A stretch of DNA of 64,000 bases from Phormidium sp. FACHB-1136. GTDB taxonomy: Bacteria; Cyanobacteriota; Cyanobacteriia; Phormidesmidales; Phormidesmidaceae. Position numbers and translations under genes: made by a program. Below the pieces are notes generated by a model. The model made no database searches. It saw nothing but the letters and a program-made list of their open reading frames with translations, and was not told where the DNA came from. Below are positions 27,877-35,426 of the stretch, piece by piece. The stretch spans positions 1-64,000 of the forward strand of contig NZ_JACJRS010000020.1 in assembly GCF_014697375.1 (NCBI RefSeq), written 5' to 3'. The stretch's first letter is position 1; each line of letters begins with the position of its first letter.

Positions 27877-28179
27877 CTAGGCCGACTCGTCCTCTAGCTT
27901 GGCCTGGAGGGCGGCGAGTTCCTCGGGGCTCAATTCCTCTAGGCGCTTTTCTAGGACAGCGGTTTCGTAGTCGTCCATCTGCTGATTCAGCGTCATATTG
28001 CGGGTGACGACTCGAAATAGGTAGGTCACCAACCAGCCCACCAGGCCACCCACCATCACGGCTTGGCTCCAAATGCCCGCCGACAATCCATCTAGCCCCA
28101 CCAGCCGGAAGGCCAGAAAAATCCCTCCCCCAGCCAGGAACACCCCTAACCCGATGCCAAATACATCAATCCGTCGCAT
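27877..28179 (-). CDS. DUF3007 small membrane protein
   Basis: 100 residues: [14 protein letters not shown] start, two membrane helices (about 7-27 and 38-57), then a charged helical tail ([22 protein letters not shown]). This matches DUF3007, a family found in cyanobacteria and plastids. It lies 4 bases after ndhL and ahead of trpA, an order conserved in many cyanobacteria, which hints at a link to the NDH-1 complex; function unproven. Confidence 0.88.
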   Translation of the reverse strand: MRRIDVFGIGLGVFLAGGGIFLAFRLVGLDGLSAGIWSQAVMVGGLVGWLVTYLFRVVTRNMTLNQQMDDYETAVLEKRLEELSPEELAALQAKLEDESA

Positions 28180-28183
28180 GGGT

Positions 28184-28426
28184 TTAGCTCAGCTTGCGGG
28201 CCTGGGGGCGGAAGTTCAAAAACGGGCTGAACAGCAACATACCTGGGAAGAAGACAAACATCAGGCCGTAGAGTAGGGTGCGTTCGACGGAACCCGCTCG
28301 GTGCCAGTTCGCCTTCAAGTAAAACAAAATCGCCAGGGGCATCACCACTAAATACACCCCAGCCAGCCCACCGTAGAGCGCTAGGGTAATCAGGAGATCA
28401 GTGGACAGGGTTAGATCGGCAAGCAT
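28184..28426 (-). CDS. ndhL: NAD(P)H-quinone oxidoreductase subunit L
   Basis: 80 residues from MLADLTLSTDLL; an ATG at 28456 would add 10. NdhL is a small thylakoid membrane subunit of NDH-1, needed for cyclic electron flow and carbon uptake. Two hydrophobic helices (about 10-32 and 45-65), the FYLKANWHRAGSVERTL loop and the ending FLNFRPQARKL are characteristic. First gene of ndhL-DUF3007-trpA. The trnL gene follows on the opposite strand. Confidence 0.93.
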   Translation of the reverse strand: MLADLTLSTDLLITLALYGGLAGVYLVVMPLAILFYLKANWHRAGSVERTLLYGLMFVFFPGMLLFSPFLNFRPQARKLS

Positions 28427-28662
28427 GGTATCCAGGCAATCAGCGGCTAGGGTCACAAAGCAAGGTCAGGCCAGATGGGCATGGTCTCCCCATCACCACC
28501 CGCCTCTCCGCCATTGTAAAGGGAGGACGCCGTTCCTCGGTAAGAACTTCCCTGGAATCTGTGCCCCCCGGCAAAGATCCTGCCTATGGTTGCAATTGGG
28601 GCCAGTTGGTGATGGAATAAGACACGACATCGCCATGGGCTTTGGCCTAGGCAAGATGTTAT

Positions 28663-29035
28663 GGGGGCGTGGCGGAATGGTAGACGCTACGGACTTAGAA
28701 AACTGAGCCTTAGCGAAGAAATTTGCTAAGTGGAAGCTCTCAAACTCAGGGAAACCTAACTTTGGGGTTTTAGGCTGTTCTCGGACAGAGCTAGAGCCTT
28801 GGACATGGCAATCCTGAGCCAAGCCAGCCCGAACCGCTGTTGAATCACCGGAACAGGCTGGAAGGTGCAGAGGCCCGACGGGAGCTACCCTAACGTGCAG
28901 TCGAGGGTAAAGGGAGGGTCCAATTCTCAACGTTCGCCCCTGGGTTATCCCAAGGGCTGGCGGTCGCGAAAGCGGCGGGAGGATGAAAATCCGTTGACCA
29001 TTGCGGTCGTGAGGGTTCGAGTCCCTCCGCCCCCA
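28663..29035 (+). tRNA. trnL-UAA: tRNA-Leu(UAA), interrupted by a group I intron
   Basis: 5' exon 28663-28696, 3' exon 28986-29035. Acceptor stem GGGGGCG (28663-28669) pairs with CGCCCCC (29028-29034) before discriminator A. Anticodon stem ACGGA/TCCGT encloses loop CTTAAAA with anticodon TAA, split after T34. T arm GAGGG-TTCGAGT-CCCTC is perfect. A long variable arm (class II tRNA) is present (TTGACCATTGCGGTC). The CCA end is not encoded. The D loop reads GGAATGGTAG, one T shorter than the common cyanobacterial GGAATTGGTAG; function should not be affected. Confidence 0.95.
28697..28985 (+). other. Group I intron in trnL(UAA)
   Basis: 289 bases, inserted between anticodon positions U34 and A35 and ending in the expected terminal G. 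Conserved core elements match those of the cyanobacterial/plastid subgroup IC3 intron: the P/Q region (GCTCTCAAACTCAGGGAAACC), R region (CAATCCTGAGCCAAGCC), and S region (GGTGCAGAGG, then GACGGGAGCTACCC). No homing endonuclease frame is present. It should self-splice by a guanosine-initiated reaction. Confidence 0.95.
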
Positions 29036-29094
29036 TCCTACCGAAGTCATGTTTTCATAGGAACGACGGGTGCTGGGCGTATGAAGAACCTGGC

Positions 29095-29628
29095 CTAGTC
29101 GAGGTCGGCTTTTTTGACCAGGTGAGCCTCCAGGAACCACAGCCGCATGTCAATGGTGCGAGAGATTTCGGTGTAGAGATCGGCGGTGTCGGCGTCGCCC
29201 AGATTGTCGGTGGTGGCGATGGCTTCGCGGACATGCTGGCCATAGTGAGCAAAGCGTTCGGCGAGGGCGGCGACGTGCTCCGGGCCATCCACCGCATCAA
29301 GGGGATACTCCGGCAGCAGGGACTCGGCGGCGGCGATGCGAGCGGTACCCAAGGCGGTTCCCCCCAGGGCAGTGACCCGTTCGGCCACCATATCGACATA
29401 GCCTTCCAATTCCCCAGCGATTTCATCGAAAAGCTCATGGAGTTGCAAAAAGTTCATGCCCTTCACGTTCCAGTGGGCTTGCTTGGCCTGGGTTTTGAGA
29501 TCTAGGGTGGCCGCTAGGGTTTGGTTCAGCACCGCCACCACCTGAGCACGGAGATTGGCGGGCATATCGATGCGGGTGGGATAGAACCGATGAGCGGCGT
29601 CCGTTTTGCGGGTTGCAGTGGCAATCAT
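29095..29628 (-). CDS. dps: Dps-family DNA-binding ferritin
   Basis: 177 residues from the ATG at 29628, which has a strong GAAGGAAAG ribosome site; an upstream in-frame start is less likely. Dodecameric ferritin that oxidises Fe(II) with peroxide. The ferroxidase ligands are in KQAHWNVKG and HELFDEIAGELEGYVD, with AERVTALGG following. The C-terminus is a short Lys/Asp tail (VKKADLD). A good promoter is seen upstream at 29732-29760. Convergent with trnL. Confidence 0.94.
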   Translation of the reverse strand: MIATATRKTDAAHRFYPTRIDMPANLRAQVVAVLNQTLAATLDLKTQAKQAHWNVKGMNFLQLHELFDEIAGELEGYVDMVAERVTALGGTALGTARIAAAESLLPEYPLDAVDGPEHVAALAERFAHYGQHVREAIATTDNLGDADTADLYTEISRTIDMRLWFLEAHLVKKADLD

Positions 29629-29731
29629 GGGCTTTCCTTCATTCAATACTTCAATCGCGATCCGGCGAGTCCAGGCCGTCACGGCTTTCTTCCCGGACAG
29701 CGGTGGATACGTTGATGCGAATCACCCCTAA

Positions 29732-29760
29732 ATCATACTCGTTATGACTACGACTTGCAA
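29732..29760 (-). promoter_or_regulatory. Predicted sigma70-type promoter of dps
   Basis: On the minus strand, TTGCAA (29755-29760) and TATGAT (29732-29737) are separated by exactly 17 bases, a good match to -35/-10 consensus. The -35 lies within a perfect 10-base palindrome ACTTGCAAGT (29753-29762), and a TCATA-N5-TATGA inverted repeat covers the -10 (29733-29747). Either could be a regulator site for iron or oxidative-stress control. Confidence 0.55.
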
Positions 29761-29762
29761 GT

Positions 29763-30131
29763 TGTCTAGAAAAAGACTGTCCCTAGGAGATAGGCCGCTA
29801 GGAGGAGCCGCACAGGCCCCGTGGGAGTTAGTTCCCTATGGCCTCATGCCGAATCCGAGTTAGATAATTCCGATTCCCAGCCAGACCACACGAGCGAGGA
29901 AGTCTCGCCCGCTGATGCCGGAGACCAACAAAGCGGATTGAGGCGGATTGAGGCGGATTGAGTAAGTGAGTGCTTCCAGTCTAGGAGAGATAGGCTGGTC
30001 GAGCCTGTATCCTAGGGCGGATAAGTCTTACAGCCCCCAGGTAGCCCGGATGCAGCCCGGTGAGCACTGCCCCACCATCAACCCAGAATCCTAGGTTACG
30101 ATGGGCACAGCCATTCTCCTCCAACGGCCTG
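29763..30131. other. Gene-free interval between dps promoter and NLR-like gene
   Basis: Contains three perfect 10-base direct repeats GCGGATTGAG at 29933-29962, and otherwise nothing I recognise. The NB-ARC gene could alternatively begin with a GTG at 30060, which would shorten this gap. Confidence 0.5.
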
Positions 30132-32945
30132 ATGTCTTCCCAACGGCGGATTCTTTTTCAAACCCTGGGTGCGCTCCCAGCCCCACAGTTTGAGCAGTTG
30201 CGATTTACCCTCAACCCGTCACCGGGGATTGTGCCCGAAGGCGCAGCGGCCCAGGGCAACCGAGTGGCGGCTCTGCTGAGCTGGGTCGAAGGATCGACAG
30301 GCTGCGGGTTAGATCGTCTGTATGAGGAACTGGAGCAACTTTTTCCGGGAGTGCTGAAGGCTGGGGAAGAGGCCGCGCCTGGAAAACCAGAAGACGAACC
30401 CGCGTGGCTGGTGCCCTATGACCGCAATCCCTACTTCACCGGGCGGGAGGCGGTACTGACGACGCTGCACCAGCAATTGCATGAGGGGCGGACGGCGGCG
30501 ATTTCCCAAACCCAGGCGATTAGCGGGCTGGGCGGCATTGGCAAAACCCAAACGGCGGTGGAATATGCCTACCGCTATCGCGACGACTATCGCCATGTGT
30601 TCTGGATTCGGGCGGATACGGAACTGGAACTGACCAACAGCTACGTGGCCATTGCCCAGGCGCTAAACCTGCCCCTGAAGGATGCCGAAAACCAGGACGA
30701 AACCGTGCGGTATGTACGGCTTTGGCTGAGCCGAGAAGCGGGCTGGCTGCTGATTTTTGACAACGCCGACCACCCCGAACGGGTGCAGCCGTTTCTCCCC
30801 CGCGAGATTACGGGCCACATCCTAGTTACCTCTAGGGCGCAAGACTTCCAAGACCTGGGCATCGTGCAACCAGTGGCAATGGAAACGCTCAACCCAGAAG
30901 AGGCCATAACATTCCTCCTAACCCGCACCGCACGCACCCCCGCCGCCGCCGTAGGGGCGCACCCACGTGTGCGCCCAACCCAGGACATCAAACCCACCAC
31001 CAATCTCCCCAACGAATTGGGCCAATCCGACAGGATCGATACAATCGATGGGCCAAACCCAACCGTTACGGGGTCAGGGCAATCACGGGGGATTGCCCCT
31101 ACGGAATATGCCGCCGCCACCGAACTCACTGCCGAACTGGGCTATCTGCCCCTGGCCCTAGAGCAAGCCGCCGCCTACATCGTCACCAACCGAGTCTCCT
31201 TTGGCGACTACCTCACCAGCTACCGCAAACAGCGGCTAAAACGCCTCGAAAAAGCCAAACCCAAGCTGGGCCAATACCCCGAATCCATCGCCACCACCTG
31301 GGCCTTGAACCTCAAGGAAGTGCAAAACGAAGCCCCCGCTGCTGCGGCCCTGCTGAACTACTGCGCCTTTCTCCATGCCGATGCTATTCCCTTTAACCTG
31401 TTCACCCAGGGGGCCACAGAACTCGGCGAACCCCTAGCCACCGCCCTAGCCGATGCCGCCGATGACCCGCTGGAACTCTACGACCTACTGAACCCGCTGT
31501 GCAGCTATTCGTTAATTCGGGTGAAGCCAGAGAGTCAGAGCTTGAGCCTGCATCGCCTGGTGCAGGAGGTGATGCAGGCAGAACTGGGGGATGCCGGGTG
31601 CCAAAGCTGGGTGGAGCCGCTGTTTAGGGCGATAGTAAAGCTACTTCCAGAAAAGAGCAAAGGCATTGAATATCAAGACTGGCCCGCCCTAGCCCCACTG
31701 GTAAACCATGTACAAGACCTATCTACCTACTGCCAGCAGCGCGCTATTGCCTCTACGGAAGCTGCTGATGTGTTTCACGACATGGGTATGTATTTACTCG
31801 AAAGGGGAGAGTATGCCCTGGCTGACCCGCTCTTGCAGAAAGCGCTAGACCTGCGGCGCAATCTTCTAGGGGACGAACACGAAGACATCGCCGACAGCTT
31901 AAACAGCGCTGCCAGAAGCCACGAACTGCAAGGCCGCTACAGTGAGGCTGAACCCCTCTATCAGCAAGCCCTAGCAATGTATCAACGACTATTTGGTGAC
32001 GAGCATCCCGATGTCGCCACTAGCCTCAATAATCTGGCCGTTCTCTACCAAAAACAAGGCCGTTATGGGGAGGCCGAACCACTCTTCCAAGACGCCCTAG
32101 CGATGCGAAAACGGCTCTTGGGCGACGAGCATCCTGATGTCGCCGGGAGCCTCAATAATCTGGCTGGGCTCTGCGACCATCAAGGGCGTTATGGGGAGGC
32201 CAAACCCCTCTTCCAAGAAGCTCTGACGATGTGGAAACGACTATTTGGTGACGAGCATCCCGATGTCGCCACTAGCCTCAATAATCTGGCGATGCTCCAT
32301 TGCAATCAAGGGGCTTACGATGAGGCCGAACCTCTCTTGCAGTCGGCCCTGGCAACACGCAAGCGGCTCTTAGGTGACGAGCATCCCGATGTCGCCGCCA
32401 GCCTCAATAATCTGGCTGGGCTCTACGGCCATCAAGGGCGCTATGGGGAGGCCAAACCCCTCTTCCAAGATGCCCTGGCGATGTGGAAACGGCTCTTAGG
32501 TGACGAGCATCTCGATGTCGCCACCAGCCTCAATAATCTGGCCTTGCTCCATTACAATCAAGGGTCTTACGATGAGGCCGAACCTCTCTTGCAGTCGTCC
32601 CTGGCAACACGCAAGCGGCTCTTGGGGGACGAGCATCCCGCTGTCGCCATTAGCCTCAATAATCTGGCTAACCTTTATCGAGATCAGGGGCGTTATGGCG
32701 AAGCCGAGCCATATTTGAGTGAGGCCTTACGGATTTGGCGGCAATCACTCGGTGAAGATCATCCCAATGTTGGCCGAGTTACTGAAAACCTAGGCATTCT
32801 CTACGCCGCCCAAGGCCGCACCGAGGAAGCGCGTACCCTTTACCAGCAAGCCCTGGCCATCCTCGAACCCAAGCTAGGGGCCGACCACCCCTGGACAGTG
32901 CGCTGCCGCGAGAATTTGGCCAAGTTAGACGAGGACAAAGGGTAG
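30132..32945 (+). CDS. NB-ARC/TPR NLR-like STAND protein with effector-associated N-domain
   Basis: 937 residues from ATG 30132 (MSSQRRILF); a GTG at 30060 adds 24. Residues about 1-75 form a small helical domain of the effector-associated type (RRILFQTLGALPAPQFEQL). The NB-ARC domain follows: P-loop GLGGIGKTQTAVEYAYRY, WLLIFDNAD, HILVTSR, GYLPLALEQAA and winged-helix segments ending LHRLVQEVM. About eight 42-residue kinesin-light-chain-type TPRs (about 580-935) carry GDEHPDVA-SLNNLA. Such proteins switch on ATP binding when the TPR sensor meets a ligand; many are in defence or signalling. Residues encoded by 30942-31109 are a foreign in-frame insertion. The extreme 3' end is duplicated downstream. 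Confidence 0.88.
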   Translation: MSSQRRILFQTLGALPAPQFEQLRFTLNPSPGIVPEGAAAQGNRVAALLSWVEGSTGCGLDRLYEELEQLFPGVLKAGEEAAPGKPEDEPAWLVPYDRNPYFTGREAVLTTLHQQLHEGRTAAISQTQAISGLGGIGKTQTAVEYAYRYRDDYRHVFWIRADTELELTNSYVAIAQALNLPLKDAENQDETVRYVRLWLSREAGWLLIFDNADHPERVQPFLPREITGHILVTSRAQDFQDLGIVQPVAMETLNPEEAITFLLTRTARTPAAAVGAHPRVRPTQDIKPTTNLPNELGQSDRIDTIDGPNPTVTGSGQSRGIAPTEYAAATELTAELGYLPLALEQAAAYIVTNRVSFGDYLTSYRKQRLKRLEKAKPKLGQYPESIATTWALNLKEVQNEAPAAAALLNYCAFLHADAIPFNLFTQGATELGEPLATALADAADDPLELYDLLNPLCSYSLIRVKPESQSLSLHRLVQEVMQAELGDAGCQSWVEPLFRAIVKLLPEKSKGIEYQDWPALAPLVNHVQDLSTYCQQRAIASTEAADVFHDMGMYLLERGEYALADPLLQKALDLRRNLLGDEHEDIADSLNSAARSHELQGRYSEAEPLYQQALAMYQRLFGDEHPDVATSLNNLAVLYQKQGRYGEAEPLFQDALAMRKRLLGDEHPDVAGSLNNLAGLCDHQGRYGEAKPLFQEALTMWKRLFGDEHPDVATSLNNLAMLHCNQGAYDEAEPLLQSALATRKRLLGDEHPDVAASLNNLAGLYGHQGRYGEAKPLFQDALAMWKRLLGDEHLDVATSLNNLALLHYNQGSYDEAEPLLQSSLATRKRLLGDEHPAVAISLNNLANLYRDQGRYGEAEPYLSEALRIWRQSLGEDHPNVGRVTENLGILYAAQGRTEEARTLYQQALAILEPKLGADHPWTVRCRENLAKLDEDKG
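30949..31104 (+). mobile_element. MITE-like element inserted in frame within the NB-ARC gene
   Basis: 156 bases bounded by perfect 9-base inverted repeats CCGTAGGGG and CCCCTACGG. Internal hairpins GGGCGCAC/GTGCGCCC (30955-30976) and GGGCAATC/GATTGCCC (31077-31098) are of the type usually found between cyanobacterial genes. The in-frame triplets GCCGCCGCC occur on both sides (30942-30950, 31110-31118). Removing one copy and the element (168 bases, 56 codons) restores the usual AAATELTAELGYLPLAL sequence. The reading frame stays open throughout. Confidence 0.75.
31930..32820 (+). repeat. TPR coding repeats with 126-bp unit and 252-bp higher-order period
   Basis: Each TPR is 42 codons. Two alternating types, GRYGEA-PLFQ-AL-MWKRL and G-YDEAEPLLQS-LATRKRL, form 252-base pairs. 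The pair beginning near 32201 is repeated from 32453 with few changes, including many silent positions, which means recent duplication rather than only protein-level conservation. Unequal crossing-over could easily change the number. Confidence 0.8.
32849..32924 (+). repeat. 76-bp direct repeat, upstream copy (3' end of NLR gene)
   Basis: Identical base for base to 33905-33980, offset 1056. This copy codes for the last TPR helix before the stop at 32943-32945. The two copies bracket the toxin-antitoxin and xisI genes. Confidence 0.95.
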
Positions 32946-33027
32946 CGGGATAATGAGAAAGTAAGACCCCTCGCGTATATCATCGGCAACTCATTGATTT
33001 CTAATGTAATAAAAGGGAGAGCAAGCC

Positions 33028-33255
33028 ATGTCAACACTATTGGAATACGCCTTTAAAGAAGCTCAGAAACTACCTGATGATCTCCAAGATGAGTTGGCTC
33101 AGCAACTTCTTAATGACATTGAGAATGAGCTGCAATGGCAAGCAACCCTAGCCAACAACGAAATTGATATAGGTGGTTTTGAAGCGATGGCCAAAGCCGC
33201 CTTGGCCGCAGATGAGGCAGGCGAAACCGAGGACGGGGGCTTTGGCGAAGCGTAA
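33028..33255 (+). CDS. Putative antitoxin of a RelE/ParE-type module
   Basis: 75 residues, acidic and helical: LEYAFKEAQKLPDDLQDELAQQLLNDIENEL, then a Glu/Asp/Gly-rich tail (ADEAGETEDGGFGEA). The segment resembles the helical antitoxins that accompany RelE/HigB toxins; no DNA-binding fold is obvious. Its stop overlaps the toxin ATG by one base (TAATG), the classic toxin-antitoxin arrangement. Sequence is more A+T-rich than the surrounding NLR gene. Confidence 0.75.
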   Translation: MSTLLEYAFKEAQKLPDDLQDELAQQLLNDIENELQWQATLANNEIDIGGFEAMAKAALAADEAGETEDGGFGEA

Positions 33256-33533
33256 TGAAATCTTCCAGAACTCAGGACTTTCGTAAGCTCTTTGCCAAAC
33301 TGCCCAACCGAGTCCAGGAAACCGCCAAGAAAAACTACCAGCTTTGGCAAGAAGATCCCTCCCATCCTAGCCTGGAGTTTAAGAAAGTTAACGCCAAACT
33401 CAACATTTGGTCAGTCAGAGTTGGCATCGGTTGGCGCGCCTTGGGAACCATGAAAGCACAAGAAGACAAAATCATTTGGTTTTGGATTGGCTCCCATGCG
33501 GAATATGATCGCATTCTCAACAAAAAATCGTGA
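33255..33533 (+). CDS. RelE/ParE-superfamily toxin
   Basis: 92 residues. The C-terminal strand pattern WSVRVGIGWRALG followed by IIWFWIGSHAEYDRIL is typical of RelE-like ribonuclease toxins (the HAEYD ending is common in this group). Basic N-terminus (FRKLFAKLPNRVQETAKKNYQLW). Translationally coupled to the antitoxin. Would cleave ribosome-bound mRNA when free, if active. The xisI gene follows after 17 bases. Confidence 0.82.
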   Translation: MKSSRTQDFRKLFAKLPNRVQETAKKNYQLWQEDPSHPSLEFKKVNAKLNIWSVRVGIGWRALGTMKAQEDKIIWFWIGSHAEYDRILNKKS

Positions 33534-33550
33534 TGGCCGCCGAATACGCT

Positions 33551-33886
33551 ATGGATAAGTTAGAACACTATCGAGAAATTTTGCACAAGCTGTTGAAAGG
33601 CTTTGCTAAACTTAGTGACCTTGACGGCACCGTAGAAACCCAAATCATTGCGGATACCGTCAGAGATCATTATCAACTCGTACAGGTTGGTTGGCAAAAC
33701 GACTGGCGAATCTATGGTTGCATCCTGCATCTAGATATCAAAGACGGTAAAATCTGGCTTCAGCACAACGGCACAGAAGACGACATTCCGGCCCAATTAG
33801 TCAATATGGGCGTACCCAAAACGGATATCGTCGTGGGGTTTCATTCGCCCTTCAAACGCCAGTTTACTGAGTATGCTGTGCGTTAA
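33551..33886 (+). CDS. xisI: XisI-family protein (fdxN excision controlling factor-like)
   Basis: 111 residues from MDKLEHYREILHKLL. Strongly matches XisI: DTVRDHYQLVQVGWQNDWRIYGCILHLDIKDGKIW, QHNGTEDDIPAQLVNMGVPKTDIVVGFH (key positions about 35-100). In Anabaena XisI acts with XisF and XisH in excision of the fdxN element. The usual partner xisH is not adjacent, and no element with xisF is seen. Such xisHI genes are scattered with mobile DNA in filamentous cyanobacteria. Confidence 0.88.
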   Translation: MDKLEHYREILHKLLKGFAKLSDLDGTVETQIIADTVRDHYQLVQVGWQNDWRIYGCILHLDIKDGKIWLQHNGTEDDIPAQLVNMGVPKTDIVVGFHSPFKRQFTEYAVR

Positions 33887-33895
33887 CCCTCTGCG

Positions 33896-34007
33896 CTATC
33901 AGCCAGCCCTGGCCATCCTCGAACCCAAGCTAGGGGCCGACCACCCCTGGACAGTGCGCTGCCGCGAGAATTTGGCCAAGATCGAAGACCCCCTCGCCTC
34001 GGCATGA
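33896..34007 (+). pseudogene. Remnant of the 3' end of the NLR/TPR gene
   Basis: Positions 33905-33980 are identical to 32849-32924. Translated in the same frame it reads on past the duplication to KIEDPLASA and a TGA at 34005-34007. This looks like the original gene terminus, displaced when the toxin-antitoxin/xisI DNA arrived, or the tail of a second, deleted TPR gene. It has no start of its own. The upstream edge, near 33896 (CTATCAGCC), retains partial TPR similarity. Confidence 0.85.
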
Positions 34008-34066
34008 AGATCGTTCTAGACATGAACTTGTTTGACTCGAAAGTTGAAAGTCGAATTACTTTTCCT

Positions 34067-35287
34067 ATGGTTTCTGCTCCTCGTTCGGCCTACGTTCACA
34101 TTCCCTTTTGTCGGCGGCGCTGTTTTTATTGCGACTTCCCCATTTCGGTGTTGGGCAACCAGCGGCGGGGGGAAACCTCCCTGTCCGTCGAGGGCTATGT
34201 GGAGGTGTTGTGTAGGGAAATTCAGGCCACGCCGAAGTTAGGGGCTTCCCTGGAAACCGTATTCTTTGGCGGCGGCACCCCTTCGTTGTTGTCGGTGGCG
34301 CAGGTGGAACGGATTTTGGCGGTGTTGGATCAGCGGTTTGGAATTGATCCGGGGGCGGAAATTTCCATGGAGATGGATCCGGGCACCTTTGATTTGGAAC
34401 ACCTGAAGGGCTACCTGGGGGCGGGGGTGAACCGGATCAGCCTGGGGGTGCAGGCGTTGGAGGATGACATCCTGGAAAGCTGTGGCCGCTACCATCGGGT
34501 GGCGGATGTGTATCAAAGCGTGGACTGGCTGCATCGGGTCGATATGCCCAACTGGAGCCTGGATTTGATCTCGGGCCTACCCCATTTGACGATGGAAATC
34601 TGGGAGTCGGGACTAAAAAAGGCGGTTGACTTAGGGCCGCATCACTTATCGGTGTATGACCTGACGGTGGAACCCCAGACGGTGTTTGCCCAGCGCTATC
34701 AGCCCGGAGATGTGCCGTTGCCGACGGATCAGCAGACCACGGCCATGTATTGCACCGCCCAGCGTTATTTGACCGATCAGGGTTACGAGCATTACGAGGT
34801 CTCCAACTACGCCCAACCGGGGCACCGTTGCCGCCACAACCTCACCTACTGGCGCAACCAGCCCTACTATGGTTTTGGCCTGGGGGCGACCAGCTACACC
34901 CAACACCAGCGGGTCAGTCGGCCCCGGACGCTGGCGACCTATGGGCCATGGGTGCAGGATTTCCAAGCGGGGGGGGGCATTTACGACGAGGCCCCCACGC
35001 CGCCCACCGAGCAGTTTTTGGATCGGCTGATGGTGGGGCTGCGGCTGGCGGAGGGCATCGGTGGTGATGAGGTGCGTTCCCTCTGCGATGCGGCCACCTG
35101 GGCCACCCTCTACACCGCCCTAAAGCCCCACATTCGAGAGGGCTGGGTGCGGCTGGATGGGGACGGTGGGGACGGCATTACCTGGGACAATCTGCGGCGG
35201 ATTCGGCTCAGTGATCCCGAAGGTTTTCTGTTCTCCAATGTGGTGCTGGTGGACTGTTTTCGGCAGTTAGATCCCTCGGTGGCCTAG
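34067..35287 (+). CDS. hemW: HemW-type radical SAM protein (coproporphyrinogen III oxidase-like)
   Basis: 406 residues from MVSAPRSAYVHIPFC; an earlier ATG at 34004 lies inside the remnant of the upstream gene. Radical SAM Cys motif C-R-R-R-C-F-Y-C with following DF (CxxxCxxC without the fourth Cys of HemN), then FFGGGTPS, EMDPGTF and GVNRISLGVQ. The HemN C-terminal domain has LRLAEGIGGDEV. HemW binds heme and acts as a heme chaperone rather than a decarboxylase, so the older name is doubtful. Confidence 0.92.
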   Translation: MVSAPRSAYVHIPFCRRRCFYCDFPISVLGNQRRGETSLSVEGYVEVLCREIQATPKLGASLETVFFGGGTPSLLSVAQVERILAVLDQRFGIDPGAEISMEMDPGTFDLEHLKGYLGAGVNRISLGVQALEDDILESCGRYHRVADVYQSVDWLHRVDMPNWSLDLISGLPHLTMEIWESGLKKAVDLGPHHLSVYDLTVEPQTVFAQRYQPGDVPLPTDQQTTAMYCTAQRYLTDQGYEHYEVSNYAQPGHRCRHNLTYWRNQPYYGFGLGATSYTQHQRVSRPRTLATYGPWVQDFQAGGGIYDEAPTPPTEQFLDRLMVGLRLAEGIGGDEVRSLCDAATWATLYTALKPHIREGWVRLDGDGGDGITWDNLRRIRLSDPEGFLFSNVVLVDCFRQLDPSVA

Positions 35288-35426
35288 GGCCGCGTCCAGC
35301 CTGGGGGCTTGGTGGAAAAGGGTTCTGTGGCGATGGACCTTGGTCATTGCATCGTGTTCGGCACAGTCTTCCTTAATTACGCCTTTGCAGTAAAGTAGAT
35401 TCCTGTGACATTTTTATGGCCGACCC

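Noticed and set aside
31930-32820. Regular repeats suggestive of a CRISPR array
   Set aside because: The 126/252-bp period is in frame with TPR coding sequence; no short palindromic repeats with unique spacers and no cas genes.
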